Origin: Cryoendolithus antarcticus
Lineage: Eukaryota; Ascomycota; Dothideomycetes; Cladosporiales; Cladosporiaceae
DNA length: 64,000 nucleotides
Direction: 5' to 3'
Assembly (NCBI GenBank): GCA_002077065.1
Contig: NAJO01000006.1
Location: 744,001-808,000 of the forward strand
The position numbers and the translations under genes were made by a program. The first letter of the stretch is position 1; each line of letters starts with the position of its first letter. Under the pieces are notes generated by a model, which saw only the letters and a list, made by a program, of their open reading frames with translations, searched no databases and was not told the origin of the DNA. Shown here in pieces: positions 17,790 through 28,024 of this stretch.

Positions 17790-18414
17790 GATGGCGGTAA
17801 GTTGTAGGAATGAGATGAGAGATACAAAGAGATGCAAGGTGAGAGGCAGCAATCAGAGATGGGACTGCTGGGACTGTACGACAGATACATATATCTGTGC
17901 AGTCGGCACATTTGAACTTAGCTTTCTCGCCGCACGCGACCCCACGATCGATTGACTGCTATTGCGGAGTCTGTGTGGGGAGGAAGTGTAGCGAAGACAA
18001 GGCGTAGCTTGCCGGCCATGTGCTGGCAGAGGTTCGGGCAACTGGCAAGTTAACGCCAGCCGATGTGAGAAGCGATCCGCAGCTCGGCTGTCGCGTCGCG
18101 TCGGCTGTCGGCTCTTTGCCTGTCTTATTGCACACACTCGTCGGTGGGGCAGCTCTCGCGCCGACATGTCTCTCGTCTGAACGATAGCACGAGTGCCATC
18201 CCAATGAGGCTTGGAGGGTGAGAATCAATTGCATGATTTGCCGGACGTCGCTGATTCGGCGACCAGGCCATCACGCGCGTGCGATCGGCTGGGCGTGTCT
18301 CCTCGTCGATAACATTGTTCATAGCCCTGCAGCTCATCGTCGCAGCTGCACTCTCCTCCGATCATATTCTACGCGTGACTATTTCGTTTACCAACAATCT
18401 CAATCATAGTCAGT
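17790..18414. promoter_or_regulatory. Bidirectional promoter of transporter and aldolase
   Basis: A 625-bp region between two divergent start codons. An inverted repeat ACAGATA-CATA-TATCTGT lies at 17881-17898, about 92 bp upstream of the transporter ATG, with two GATA cores. A direct repeat TCGGCTGTCG occurs at 18084-18093 and 18101-18110. The second copy is embedded in CGG-N4-CGG, the kind of triplet pair bound by zinc binuclear cluster proteins such as the regulator encoded at 19532-21262. The binding roles are inference. Confidence 0.5.
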
Positions 18415-19463
18415 ATGCCATCAAGACAGAACGGAACCAGCGCCCATGGTGGCGACCTGGTCAATACATCATTCCCACCAGGCATCCATGTGCCATCCTT
18501 GACGTTCTTTAACGACGACCCGCGTCAAGAAATTGACTGGACGACGCAGGAAAAGCATTTCTCATTTCTGGCCGCATCTGGTGTCCACGGCATCGTTCTT
18601 GCTGGCACCAACGGGGAGGCCATCACGCTCACGCGATCAGAGAAGGCAGATCTGGTACGTTCAGCGCGGAAAGTTGCCACAAATCATGGCAAATCGGCAC
18701 TGCCAATCACGCTAGGCACAAGCGGAACGTCGACTAGAGATGTGATCGACGACTGTATCGTAGCTGGCGAGGCGGGCGCCGACTTTGTGCTCGTCCTGGT
18801 CCCGAGCTTCTTCCACTTCGCGATGTCCAAAGATGCGATCTGCGAATTCTTCGAAGAGGTTGCGGCGGCCAGTCCGTTGCCCGTGCTGATCTACAACTTC
18901 CCCGGTGTGGCCGCAGATATGAACGTAGATTCCACTATGCTTGATCGGCTCGCCAAGCACAGAAACATCGTTGGAGTGAAGGCAAGTCTCAAATGAAATC
19001 ACGGGTCTACATTCCTGCTGACATTCTTCTGCAGCTGACATGTGGTGGCATTGCAAAAGTCACCCGACTGTCGGCGGCCTATCCCACCACGCAGTTCTGC
19101 GCAATCGCTGGGCAGAGCGATTGGCTGGTGCCAGCGCTGTCGGTGGGAGGCACCGGCTGCATCACTGGTGTGGCGAATCTCTACCCCCGAGCCTGCGTCA
19201 AAGTGTATGATCTCTACATGGCTGGAGACCTGGCAGCCGCGCAGAAATTGCAATACACGTTGGCAGTATCAGAGCTCGGCTTCGGCGATGGCGGTATCAA
19301 CGGCACCAAGTGGGTAGTTGGTGAGCTACTAGGCTACTCTGAGAAATCCAGGGATTGCCGGCGGCCGTACCCAAAGTTCGAAGACCGAGGAAAACGGCAA
19401 TGGATCCTTGAGCAAGTACGTGTACTCGAAGCCGATGAGGTAAAGTTGCAGAAGGCAGGCTAG
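18415..19463 (+). CDS. Dihydrodipicolinate synthase/aldolase family protein
   Basis: Class I Schiff-base aldolase or lyase of the DapA/NAL superfamily, 331 aa. Exon 1 is 18415-18981; exon 2 is 19035-19463. The intron (18982-19034) has a GC donor (GCAAGT) and CAG acceptor, and no GT donor gives the family sequence. Visible landmarks are GTNGEA (64-69), catalytic-type Tyr160 in LIYNFPG, and Lys189 in VGVK as Schiff-base former, which is the last codon before the intron; then LTCGGIAKVTRL. Fungal members include 2-keto-3-deoxy-galactonate and keto-deoxy-rhamnonate aldolases and hydroxyoxoglutarate aldolases; lysine synthesis is not expected, since fungi use the aminoadipate route. The divergent transporter and neighbouring Zn2Cys6 regulator suggest catabolism of a sugar-acid-like compound. 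Exact substrate unknown. Confidence 0.85.
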
Positions 19464-19531
19464 ATCAGTAGAGGAACAAATGATAACCTCTCTCTCGGTG
19501 CAAATCCGTCGCCTCGATGCGCGTCTCCCGA

Positions 19532-21262
19532 TCATACAACCGCAAAAGACATATTGAACATGTCCATCGATACTTGCCTTACATCTGCCCTCACCTTCGT
19601 AGTGTCCTGGCGTTTGTGAACTTCTTCAAGCACATCTGCAATGGGCTGCGCGTTGCACGCAAAAGCCTGCATGCTCCTGATCGCTCGGATCATCCAAGCT
19701 CTGTCCTCAAAGTCGTCTTCTTCGCAACATGCCATAAGTAGGGGCCAAATGAAGTTTGTTGGAAGCGCCTCGGAGCTCTGTTCGAACAATCGAACGACTT
19801 TCTTGATTGTTGCACGTGCCCGCAGGACATCTGGCGTGGGTGGCAAGTGCTTATGTGCGACACGATGAAGATGAATGAAGCCTGCTTCAAAATTGGCCCA
19901 GTAAGTTCGATAGCTTCGAGTGATTGCAGTCGCAATATGTTGTGTCACATGTCGCTCAGTAAGAGTGCCCGCTACGGCGAAGTCCATTAATGGTGGTCGT
20001 TTCCTCTCTAGGTCACGCAGATCTGTCAATATTTCTGCGGCGGTAGCCATGACTTGGGTCTCATCCTCTACTGTGCCGCGTGAGCGGTGCCAAGGGTCTA
20101 TGTTGCTAACCCTCGCCATGATAGACTGCACTTGCTGATAGAACGCCAGGCCAGGAGCATAGAGTATGTCGAACAGAATCTCCTGAATCTCGACGTCAGC
20201 ATCTTGGGGAGCACTACTGCGAGTTTTGTCGTCTTCGGCAGACCTTTGGTGGGCTTCGGGTGAGTATGCGTTTCCATCAGTGCCAGAGAGGAAGCTACCA
20301 TCGCCTCCAGCAGACGATGCTCTACCGTCTACAAGGCGGATCCAAGATACCAAACGCTTCTCGACCAGGGTGAGGTTTCGGGCCTTGTGGCATTGTAGTA
20401 GTGACAAAGCATCTTTGAACAAGCCGTGAGCGTTGTCAACTTTGTTTGTTAACAAGTCACAATATGACAGGAAGAACACAGTGGCAAGTGCTGCAGGAAG
20501 GTCGACGGCACATGCTACGAAGTCTTGCTGAGTAGCAACGACAAGCTGTGATAGCTGTCGGGAGGCTTTTTGATACAGTGACTGATGGTTCGATCGCCCG
20601 TCTGAACTCTGACGGGCAATTTGCAGAGCAGAGAAAGCCGTAATGGCATTTCGTGCCATCGGCGAGGTGCTCGCTAGTGAAGCGAACAACATCTTGCATG
20701 ATGTCCATCGAGGGCCAACCTCAACCGTAGCTAGGATAGGCGGTACATCTGAAGCTAGAAAGTATTCCACTAGCGTGTGTGAACCCTCTACAGAAGAGGT
20801 GGGCGAAGTGGCAGACTGGACAACCGCATTGTTGCTAGTGCTCCTGACACTGCCATGCGGGATAGAGGCCTGGCGATTTGCTGAGCCCGATGTACTGATA
20901 TCACTGCCGGGCTGAAAGTCATTCAGCCAGTCCGTCGAATGGTCCAGAAACGCAGTGTCATGCCAAATCAGGTCGTTGAAGTCCCATGTCGTGACATCAG
21001 CGTCCAGCAGGGGCATCTCGCTAACGGTTGGGTCTGGTACATGTGATGTCTCCAATGGCGGGCCAGGAGCTCGCCGACTCGCATCGCCATGACCGCTGTC
21101 TCGGTGTATCTGTCGCCACGTACAAGACAAATTGAGGCGCTCACAGGCAGAACATCGAGGGTGCTGTTCGTTGCATCTCACCTTCCGACGACGGCAAGTA
21201 AGGCAGCCGCCTTTCGAGCGCGGCGCATGCTGGCGGCCAGAAGGTGGTGTCTTTGACTGCAT
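19532..21262 (-). CDS. Zn(2)-Cys(6) transcription factor next to aldolase/transporter
   Basis: Likely pathway regulator, 576 aa from the ATG at 21262. The open frame extends to 21298 but only with GTG. The zinc cluster lies near the N-terminus, counting from 21262 at about residues 20-47: CX2CX6CX6CX2CX6C with RRRKVR. A long helical region follows, with patterns typical of the fungal-specific factor domain (YFLASDVPP, AFSALQIARQS, FLSYCDLLTN, a hinge around LERKRPPLMDF, and FEQSSEALPTNFIWPLLMACCEE towards the C-terminus). It ends 68 bp from the aldolase stop in tail-to-tail arrangement. Physical linkage to the aldolase and transporter is the main argument for it controlling them; a CGG-N4-CGG pair lies in their shared promoter. 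No intron needed. Confidence 0.85.
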   Translation of the reverse strand: MQSKTPPSGRQHAPRSKGGCLTCRRRKVRCNEQHPRCSACERLNLSCTWRQIHRDSGHGDASRRAPGPPLETSHVPDPTVSEMPLLDADVTTWDFNDLIWHDTAFLDHSTDWLNDFQPGSDISTSGSANRQASIPHGSVRSTSNNAVVQSATSPTSSVEGSHTLVEYFLASDVPPILATVEVGPRWTSCKMLFASLASTSPMARNAITAFSALQIARQSSDGRSNHQSLYQKASRQLSQLVVATQQDFVACAVDLPAALATVFFLSYCDLLTNKVDNAHGLFKDALSLLQCHKARNLTLVEKRLVSWIRLVDGRASSAGGDGSFLSGTDGNAYSPEAHQRSAEDDKTRSSAPQDADVEIQEILFDILYAPGLAFYQQVQSIMARVSNIDPWHRSRGTVEDETQVMATAAEILTDLRDLERKRPPLMDFAVAGTLTERHVTQHIATAITRSYRTYWANFEAGFIHLHRVAHKHLPPTPDVLRARATIKKVVRLFEQSSEALPTNFIWPLLMACCEEDDFEDRAWMIRAIRSMQAFACNAQPIADVLEEVHKRQDTTKVRADVRQVSMDMFNMSFAVV

Positions 21263-21716
21263 CGCAGTGGCACGTCTGAGACGCCCGACGAATCTCACTC
21301 ATGGCCTAAAGTCCTGCATCAAATCGGCTTGGACGCGAAGAGGAGCTTTCCATGTGTGCTTGTGCTCACAGTCGCGTGTTACGTAAGCCGTCAAACTCCA
21401 ATCGCAACCAATCGTGAGCAGTCAACCTCCCTCCCACGTAAAGTGCAGCAGGATCGTCGTCGTCGACGTATAACCGCCACGACTCTGTTGACGTCCATCA
21501 AGTTCCCATGTCATGAAGTGTGCAGCTTGACATGGGTCCGCAGAGTATGCACTGCATCGCGCTCAGCCTCAAATCTCTGTGTGGCGAAGCAGCATCTCAA
21601 GAATTCGCTCGAGACGCACAACATATATCAGATCCATCCATGATCGATGGCAGGTAAGAGTTGATCTGCTCTGCTAGGGGAGTGTAAGCCTCGTGTCTTC
21701 TACCAGAACGAGCTCG
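21263..21716. promoter_or_regulatory. Divergent promoter between regulator and membrane protein gene
   Basis: A 454-bp region between two divergent ATGs. It contains a GTCGTCGTCGACGTATAA stretch near 21455 that could serve as a core element. No operator can be identified with confidence. Confidence 0.35.
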
Positions 21717-23480
21717 ATGAACAAAACCATCCTGGAACCACCTGGGTGGGCTAATCAACAGCATGAAGCGTCCGGCCAATCGCTGTTCTGGGCTCTGGCC
21801 AGCATCGTACTGAGCGCCATGCTGCAGCCCTCGTTCACTGGCTACCTTTGGAGTGGAGACCTGTTTGACAACACTCTATGGCCGCACCGGTCGTCGCCCT
21901 TTATCTGTGCTATCGACGCACTAGCTGATGTATACATCATGGTCGACAAAAGCTGCAACCCGGCTCAGTACTCTGACAAGGTTGAGCACGTGAGTCCGAC
22001 GATTCTCACCACGAGGCTGGCGACTTTCGTTATCGGCGTCTTGCCGCAAGCGATCAAGCTGTTCAGTTCCACCGGCGTGCCCATCACCCAAGCACTGGCT
22101 GCTGTGTATCTCTTCGCGACGATGACTAGCATGGCTCGTACCCTGTACCTAGGAGCACCAGTCACAGACTTGAAGCTCCTGGTAGAGCGTGAGGAAGCAC
22201 GACCTAAAGAGGGCAATAGACGCCGGAGATACTCCTTCGATCTGATCGCGCCTGCTGGCAGCATCTCTCACTTGGTCGCCCTGTGCTATGTCTGGACCAA
22301 GATTTTCGACGTCACGCATATCAATACAACTTCGCAAGATATCAACAACAGCATCGGATGGGTGGTCTTGTCAATTTCGCTGCTATGGAGTACATACGCA
22401 CTGCAACATTTCTTGTCCTACATGGCTGTCCAGAAGTTTTGGATCCCCAGGTCACCACCCTTTGTTCTCTTCGGCTTCTTCACACCAAGCACGCTACATG
22501 CGCTCACAAGACATCCAATTTCCAGGCCTAAGCCGAAGCTGACTCGTGATTTGACGGATCGTAACTTTGGACTGTTCTTCCATGCCGCCGCCGTCAGCTA
22601 TGGCCTCGCACTGCTCCTAGAGATCAGTGCCAAGGCTTTGCTGAAGCGTTTATCGAGAGGCAAATCTCTCGATTCCTCGCTGAGCGGAGCGGCTTTGCAG
22701 CCCACAATCTTACCTCTAACAGTAGAGGCTCCTGACTCACATGGTCCTCCTGTCTCTGGGTCGAACGGTCCCGGTCATGTCGAGCAGAGCGTGACGCCCG
22801 ATGCCGAGACCGGGCCCACAATGGCAACGCAGAACGTTGAGCTGGATCCGGGCAGAGTAAGTCCAATAGTAGCCTCCTCGTCAAATGCCGATACAACGAT
22901 ATCGGCATCTGCAGGAAACACTGATACGGCTTCTGACGATGCGTATCCCTTCACGCCAGATGGCGAGGAGATATCACTTGTGCACGGCAACCTTCCCAAG
23001 CTGATCTTGAAAGACATTCGGGATTTCACAGTCATGGCCGTTCGCATAGGAACAGGCAGAGACCCTTTTACACCGCTCGACGATCCGCATCCCCTTGCGC
23101 CGCTCGATCATGAGCACGCTGATGAGCTAGGGAACGAGTCAGGCGTTTCGACCATTGGAGACACGTCACAAGTGGTCATCTCCACCCCCCATGCAGAGCA
23201 GCGCAAGCTCCTAGCCCGCTTGACCGCTATGGCGCATCGGACGAAGTGGACTCTCATGCGGACTCTATTCCTACTGGTGTGGCGATTTGTCTTGGCTGGA
23301 TATGGCATCTGCAACCATCCTTACAGTTGGCTAGAAGCTAAGCTCAAGAGGCACTCGAAGGACAGGGTGTGGGTTGCGTTCGCGATCATGAACACTGCCA
23401 CTGCGGCGATTGTATACCTCGTGCTGTTCGATGGAACGGGTACATACGCGCCCACCTGGATCAACGTACTTGGGCGATGA
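21717..23480 (+). CDS. Multi-pass membrane protein, unknown family
   Basis: 587 aa from the first ATG at 21717; the frame upstream to 21693 starts only with GTG. Hydrophobic segments suggest about 7-9 membrane spans: LFWALASIVLSAML near the N-terminus, LATFVIGVLPQAI, AVYLFATMTSMA, HLVALCYVW, GWVVLSISLLWSTYAL, FGLFFHAAAVSYGLALLL, FLLVWRFVLAGYGI and IMNTATAAIVYLVLF at the end. A hydrophilic, Ser/Pro-rich loop of about 180 residues separates the last two. I do not recognise a transporter or receptor signature. Single exon. The gene is divergent from the regulator at 21262. Confidence 0.7.
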   Translation: MNKTILEPPGWANQQHEASGQSLFWALASIVLSAMLQPSFTGYLWSGDLFDNTLWPHRSSPFICAIDALADVYIMVDKSCNPAQYSDKVEHVSPTILTTRLATFVIGVLPQAIKLFSSTGVPITQALAAVYLFATMTSMARTLYLGAPVTDLKLLVEREEARPKEGNRRRRYSFDLIAPAGSISHLVALCYVWTKIFDVTHINTTSQDINNSIGWVVLSISLLWSTYALQHFLSYMAVQKFWIPRSPPFVLFGFFTPSTLHALTRHPISRPKPKLTRDLTDRNFGLFFHAAAVSYGLALLLEISAKALLKRLSRGKSLDSSLSGAALQPTILPLTVEAPDSHGPPVSGSNGPGHVEQSVTPDAETGPTMATQNVELDPGRVSPIVASSSNADTTISASAGNTDTASDDAYPFTPDGEEISLVHGNLPKLILKDIRDFTVMAVRIGTGRDPFTPLDDPHPLAPLDHEHADELGNESGVSTIGDTSQVVISTPHAEQRKLLARLTAMAHRTKWTLMRTLFLLVWRFVLAGYGICNHPYSWLEAKLKRHSKDRVWVAFAIMNTATAAIVYLVLFDGTGTYAPTWINVLGR

Positions 23481-23560
23481 GTTGGTGGGATAAGACTTGC
23501 AGCTTTGAACTGGCAAATCCGAGTTCTCGAGTGTACCATGTACAGCTGTGCTGTTGCTCA

Positions 23561-25492
23561 CTACCACTCCATCACCTCGCCTGGCTTCGGCCGCTGCATC
23601 CTGACGACCTTGTCGCAGTTCAACAAACACAACGGATCCATCGCTTGTTTCATCTGTCGCACGAGTAGTCAGCAAAGTGCTTCCATAATCACCCACAGCA
23701 CAATTAAGATGCACTCACCTTCCTCATCAACGCCACGCCCTCAAGCCCGATCTCATGCTCCAAGTAATCCCTCTTCACTAAACCCACACCGTGCTCTCCC
23801 GTAGCAGTGCCTTCCATCTCAACAGCCCGCTTGACCATTCTGTGCACAACGCCTTCCGCAATGTCGTGTTCCTCATCATTGTACAGGATGATGGCATGAA
23901 AATTGCCGTCCCCAACGTGGCCAACAATACTGCCAGTCAACTCACTATTCGCGATATCAGCCTTCGTCTCATCGATGATATCAGCCAGTGACGACAGCGG
24001 GACTGCAACGTCAGTAGTCCAGACGTGATCAGCATCCGTTCGCTTCTTGGCCATGACAGACCACAGCGCCTCTTTGCGAGCTTGCCACAACTCGGCGCCT
24101 TCTTCGGCGTTCTTTGCAAACTCGAAAGTCTTGCTCCCTGTGCCCTTCGCCAGCTTCTGAACTTGCGAGATAGACTCCTTGACCGCTGATTGTGTACCTG
24201 TGAACTTGAAGAACAGCGTCGGTGCTTCTTGCCAGCTGCGCGAAGTCGCACCAGCATCATTGATGCACCGCATCTGCACGTCATCCAGGATCTCGATCGC
24301 GGCTATAGGCACGCTCGCACCGACAACCTTGAACACACAATTTGCGGCGTCGCGAATCGAAGGGAAGGTGCACACTGCCACTGAGGTGTTCTGAGGTTTC
24401 GGCGTGACTTTCAACACAGCCTCCGTGACAAGCCCAAGAGTGCCTTCGCTCCCGATGAACGTCCGCGTGAGATCGTAGCCAGCGCTAGACTTGCGTGGCC
24501 GTTGCTTGGTCTTCACTATTGAGCCGTCGGCCATCACTACAGTGAGAGAAATGACCCAATCTTTCATCGTGCCGTAGCGGTAAGCATTCGTGCCACTGCA
24601 GCCGGTGCCGATCATGCCGCCGATCATTGCGCCTGGGCCTGGGTCTGGGGGGAAGAAGAGACCCTGCTCCGCGAGCTCTTCGTTCAGGTACTCCCAGCCG
24701 ACTGCTGGCTGCACGACGACATCTAGATCGTCTTTGTGAAGCGTGAGGATTTGGTCCATGCGGGCGAAGGAGATGCAGATTCCACCTCGCGTCGCTGCGA
24801 AGTGGCCTTCAAGGGAGGTGCCACCGGAGTACGCTGTGACGGGGATCCGACGGCGATGGCAGACTTTCATCACTTCACTCACTTCCTCTGTGCTGCCTGG
24901 TTTGACGATGGCGAAAGGTACATCGCCGGGGAGAGTAGGGTAGCTGCTCCATTCGCTGCCGGCATGGGACTTAAGCTCTTCCGCTTGGGTGGAGACGTTC
25001 TCTTCGCCGACTATATTCTTGAAGTCCGACCATGCCGCCTGCAGTGTGGCGGGCGAAGTGTCGTGTTTGGGTGGTTGCGCAGCGGCCAGGGAGAGGGTAG
25101 AGGTGGAGTCGACCTCACCGCGTACGGTCTGACCCAGGAGGTAACCTCCGAACACGCCTACAGATAGCACTGCACGTTGTCAGATGGCACAGGAGGGGTG
25201 TATAAGCATAAATGATCATACCTAAGGGAACTAGCCATGCCGGTGTACCTCTCGCCGCCTTCTCTCCTTCTCTTATCGACGCAAACCGTGCTTGCTCCGC
25301 CCTCTCCTTCCCAACTCGCTCCAATGTGCTCTCGTATAGCTGCCCTCGAAATGACTCTTTCTCATCTTTCGACTGAGGCGGGACCGCATAGGCTCGACAT
25401 CCTGGTCTTGCAAAGCCCGAACCTACTTGAGGCTGGCGCAATTGCTGCAGCTGTCGCCGAAGCAGGCGCTGAGGTAGACATGTTCGCGACAT
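23561..25492 (-). CDS. DLD1: D-lactate dehydrogenase (cytochrome), mitochondrial
   Basis: FAD flavoenzyme oxidising D-lactate to pyruvate and passing electrons to cytochrome c in the mitochondrial intermembrane space. Three exons: 25492-25222, 25157-23719 and 23653-23561 (600 aa); introns of 63-65 nt end in AG and start GT, with GTGAGT at the last donor. The N-terminus is Arg/Gln-rich like a mitochondrial presequence, followed by a single hydrophobic anchor (WLVPLGVFGGYLLG) rebuilt across intron 1. The FAD_binding_4 domain shows YSGGTSLEGH, PDPGPGAMIGG and GTGCSGTNAYRYGTM. The FAD-oxidase C domain shows GHVGDGNFHAI and GEHGVGLVKRDYLEHE. The last small exon supplies the expected CDKVVRMQRP tail. 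Length fits the family. Confidence 0.93.
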
Positions 25493-26428
25493 CGCCGTAT
25501 ACCTGATGCCTCAGGTCGTGCCCATTCGAGGACGATTATGAGGTCTGTTGGATGATTGGTATGCGGCAGAGCCTCTTGAGGTAGTCACTGCTCCCTTGGT
25601 GATGGAGTTCGAATACTCGTTTCTCCGGTAAATGTGCTTCCGCCTAGAGGGCTGTCCACGACACCAACGCTATACAAGACAAGAGCTATGACGTTAGTTC
25701 AACGGAGCAATTTGATCAGGGTGTGTACAAAGTACATTGTCAATGGACGACCTCGGTGGTGTCGGTGGAGCTCATCGCGAATCCGTCAGTCCGAGCTCTA
25801 ACATCATCTTCGCCCCAGATGGCGAGCTCAGCATCATGTTCGTTCTGCGAGCTCTGCACCACGCTCTCTTATACAGTCACTCACAGTGCCAATATGTGCC
25901 ACCCATACAAGCACGTGCTAGTGGAGTGAGCGGGAATTGACTCTCATACATGCTGTCGATTCCACAAGCGCACCATAGCGAGCGATGATACAGCAGCTAT
26001 TACGTTTTCCTGAACTGTGAATCGCGCCAAGTAGAACTTCCCGTCGACGCTTCACGAACATGCTTGCGAGCGAGCTAAGAGATCTGGACCGGAGCGGCGT
26101 CCCAGTTCTCAATTTCGGTGTCTCAATCCCGCGAGTCAGCTAGATCTCGTTTTTCCCATCCGCTACTGACGGTCCATGATGACCCTATCCATACCAAACC
26201 CATGACGACTTGATCATAAGATACGATGAGCAGCTTTGATGTTGTGAGATTGTGCCAGTCGATGCCATTCAGCCCCTGCCGCTGGCATCATGCAGCCGAG
26301 CAGGCACTCTGGTCGACCGCACTTCACCACGACCTTCGGTCTTCCAGCAGAGGCACTCGTACTCCATCGAGTGTGCTTCCCCCTTTCGGCCATGTTCAAG
26401 CCGGTCCCGTGGGAAGAGTGAGCTCCAC
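25493..26428. other. Intergenic upstream of D-lactate dehydrogenase
   Basis: About 930 bases. Overlapping open frames of 60-114 codons near 26220-26600 on both strands are compositionally unconvincing. No repeat or RNA gene seen. Confidence 0.45.
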
Positions 26429-26755
26429 TCAAGGTCTGCCCTGGTCGGCTGTGCCAGCAAGTCCAGAAGACTTGCGAAACGGCGGCTTCGCATTGATGAG
26501 CAGGATGCCGACGAGAAATAGAGCCGCTGTGTCAATCCATGGTGCGGTCTGGGACGAGCCACTTTCTTGATAAGACTTCTCAAATGCCGCCAGGAGACCA
26601 ATAGCGAGGATCGAGAGTAAAATCGAGAGTTTGCTCACGTAGTATGCCCACTTGGCGTGATTGATCGCAAAGAGCGCCAGTCCGGCGACCAAAGTGGAGG
26701 GCTCCACAGCAAGTGCCGTATCTGTGATGATGGTCATCATGCCATGTTCGGACAT
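26429..26755 (-). CDS. Small hypothetical membrane protein
   Basis: A 108-aa frame from ATG 26755. Three hydrophobic segments are visible (STLVAGLALFAINHA, LSILLSILAIGLLAAF, WIDTAALFLVGILLI) with short polar loops. The frame stays open upstream to about 26995 but that portion is compositionally different and probably leader. No family is recognised. It is on the same strand as, and about 250 bp downstream of, the reductase at 27005. The three spaced spans are the only argument that it is real. Confidence 0.4.
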   Translation of the reverse strand: MSEHGMMTIITDTALAVEPSTLVAGLALFAINHAKWAYYVSKLSILLSILAIGLLAAFEKSYQESGSSQTAPWIDTAALFLVGILLINAKPPFRKSSGLAGTADQGRP

Positions 26756-27004
26756 AGTGTGATTTTGTCGGTGCAGTGCAACTGCGAAGCGTGCTGTACG
26801 TCCGTGGTTGATCGTGGGTCCAAGTACTTGTATGGCTGAGTTGCGCCAGAAATTACACGATAACAAAGAAGGGCTTCCACCACGATCTGTTGGCGTCTTT
26901 GGACTTCGAAGCCGATCGGTGTGCGAGCACTGGATTGCGCTGGCCATCGAAGGGTTTTGCATCGGGCGCTCTTGGAGTGACGTACTTGGTCTCAAGCATA
27001 CGGC

Positions 27005-28024
27005 TCAAGCCATATCCTTGAATTGCGCTGTCTCGTCGCCAGCAAGACTTTTTTCAGGCTGTCTGAGCACCATCGCTTCGTCCAGTGCCTTCCCAAGCAC
27101 ATACAGTGTCTCCAGCCTTGGCACATCAATCCCCAGTGCCTTCGCCTCTCGCACGCAATTACCCAATATGACTTCTACCTCCATCCGTCTCCCATGAAGC
27201 ACATCAACGAGCATACTCGGCTCGATGCCCTTCGAGCCCACTCGCTCCAGTGCCCTCGACAACTGATCCTTGGTCATCTGGACAGTGATCTTGGTGTACC
27301 CCTTCGTGCGGGCTACAGAGACGACTTCAGCCATCACAGCTGTAACCACGTTCTCCGCTTCGGGACTGGATGCGAGGTAAGCCACGTCTCGACTGAGCGT
27401 GAGAGCACAGATAGGGTTCCAAGAGGCGTTGATCAGAAGCTTCTGCCATCGCTTCTCTTGTATGTCAGGGTGAAGTGTGGTATTACTTCCGGCAGATGTG
27501 AGGGTTTTGACTAGCCTCTCGGCCGATTGATAGGCTGGGGAGTCAGACGCAGAGGTCGCTGGATAGGTGCCTATTTGCAGGATCTCGGTTGCTCCCATCA
27601 CGATATGACCAGGTGATACCTGCGTCGTTGGCAAGTAGACAACGCAGCTTAGAAGAGGGTTGTTCGGGAAAGCTTTGGCGTACTCGTCCTCGATACCGAT
27701 ACCGTTCTGTATCAGGACAACGGTCGTAGACTCGCTGATTGCTGGAGCTATGACTTGAGGCGTGACGCCGGGGAAAGCTTTCGTACAAACGATCACATAG
27801 TCGAACGGTCCTGATGCGTAGGCTTCCTCGGGTGATCGAACAACTTTAGGAAAGAGCTTAATGCCTTTGCCGTAGATATCTGAATCGATGTTGAAGCCAT
27901 CTTTCTTCGCTGCTTCGTAGTTGGAACGGCATACTGCTGTCACCGAGCAGCCAGCCTTTTGCAGGAGGTATATGTAGATTGTGCCAATGGCGCCTGAGCC
28001 GTGCAGAAGAATGTTGGTAGCCAT
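27005..28024 (-). CDS. Ketopantoate reductase (PanE/ApbA) family protein
   Basis: NADPH-dependent 2-dehydropantoate 2-reductase type enzyme, 339 aa in one exon, ATG at 28024. The Rossmann motif GSGAIG lies at residues 9-14. The FDYVIVCTKAF strand, VVLIQNGIG and the C-terminal helical domain with EKRWQKLLINASWNPICALT carry the expected catalytic lysine and Asn regions; EVEVILGNCVREAKALGID matches the family's terminal signature. In vitamin B5 synthesis the enzyme makes pantoate. Fungi carry several paralogues, often with unknown keto-acid substrates, so pathway membership is uncertain. Confidence 0.88.
   Translation of the reverse strand: MATNILLHGSGAIGTIYIYLLQKAGCSVTAVCRSNYEAAKKDGFNIDSDIYGKGIKLFPKVVRSPEEAYASGPFDYVIVCTKAFPGVTPQVIAPAISESTTVVLIQNGIGIEDEYAKAFPNNPLLSCVVYLPTTQVSPGHIVMGATEILQIGTYPATSASDSPAYQSAERLVKTLTSAGSNTTLHPDIQEKRWQKLLINASWNPICALTLSRDVAYLASSPEAENVVTAVMAEVVSVARTKGYTKITVQMTKDQLSRALERVGSKGIEPSMLVDVLHGRRMEVEVILGNCVREAKALGIDVPRLETLYVLGKALDEAMVLRQPEKSLAGDETAQFKDMA

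Noticed and set aside
25590..25640. A TTCGAAT motif resembling a tRNA T-loop
   Set aside because: No acceptor, D-arm or anticodon stem can be formed around it, and no terminator T-run follows.
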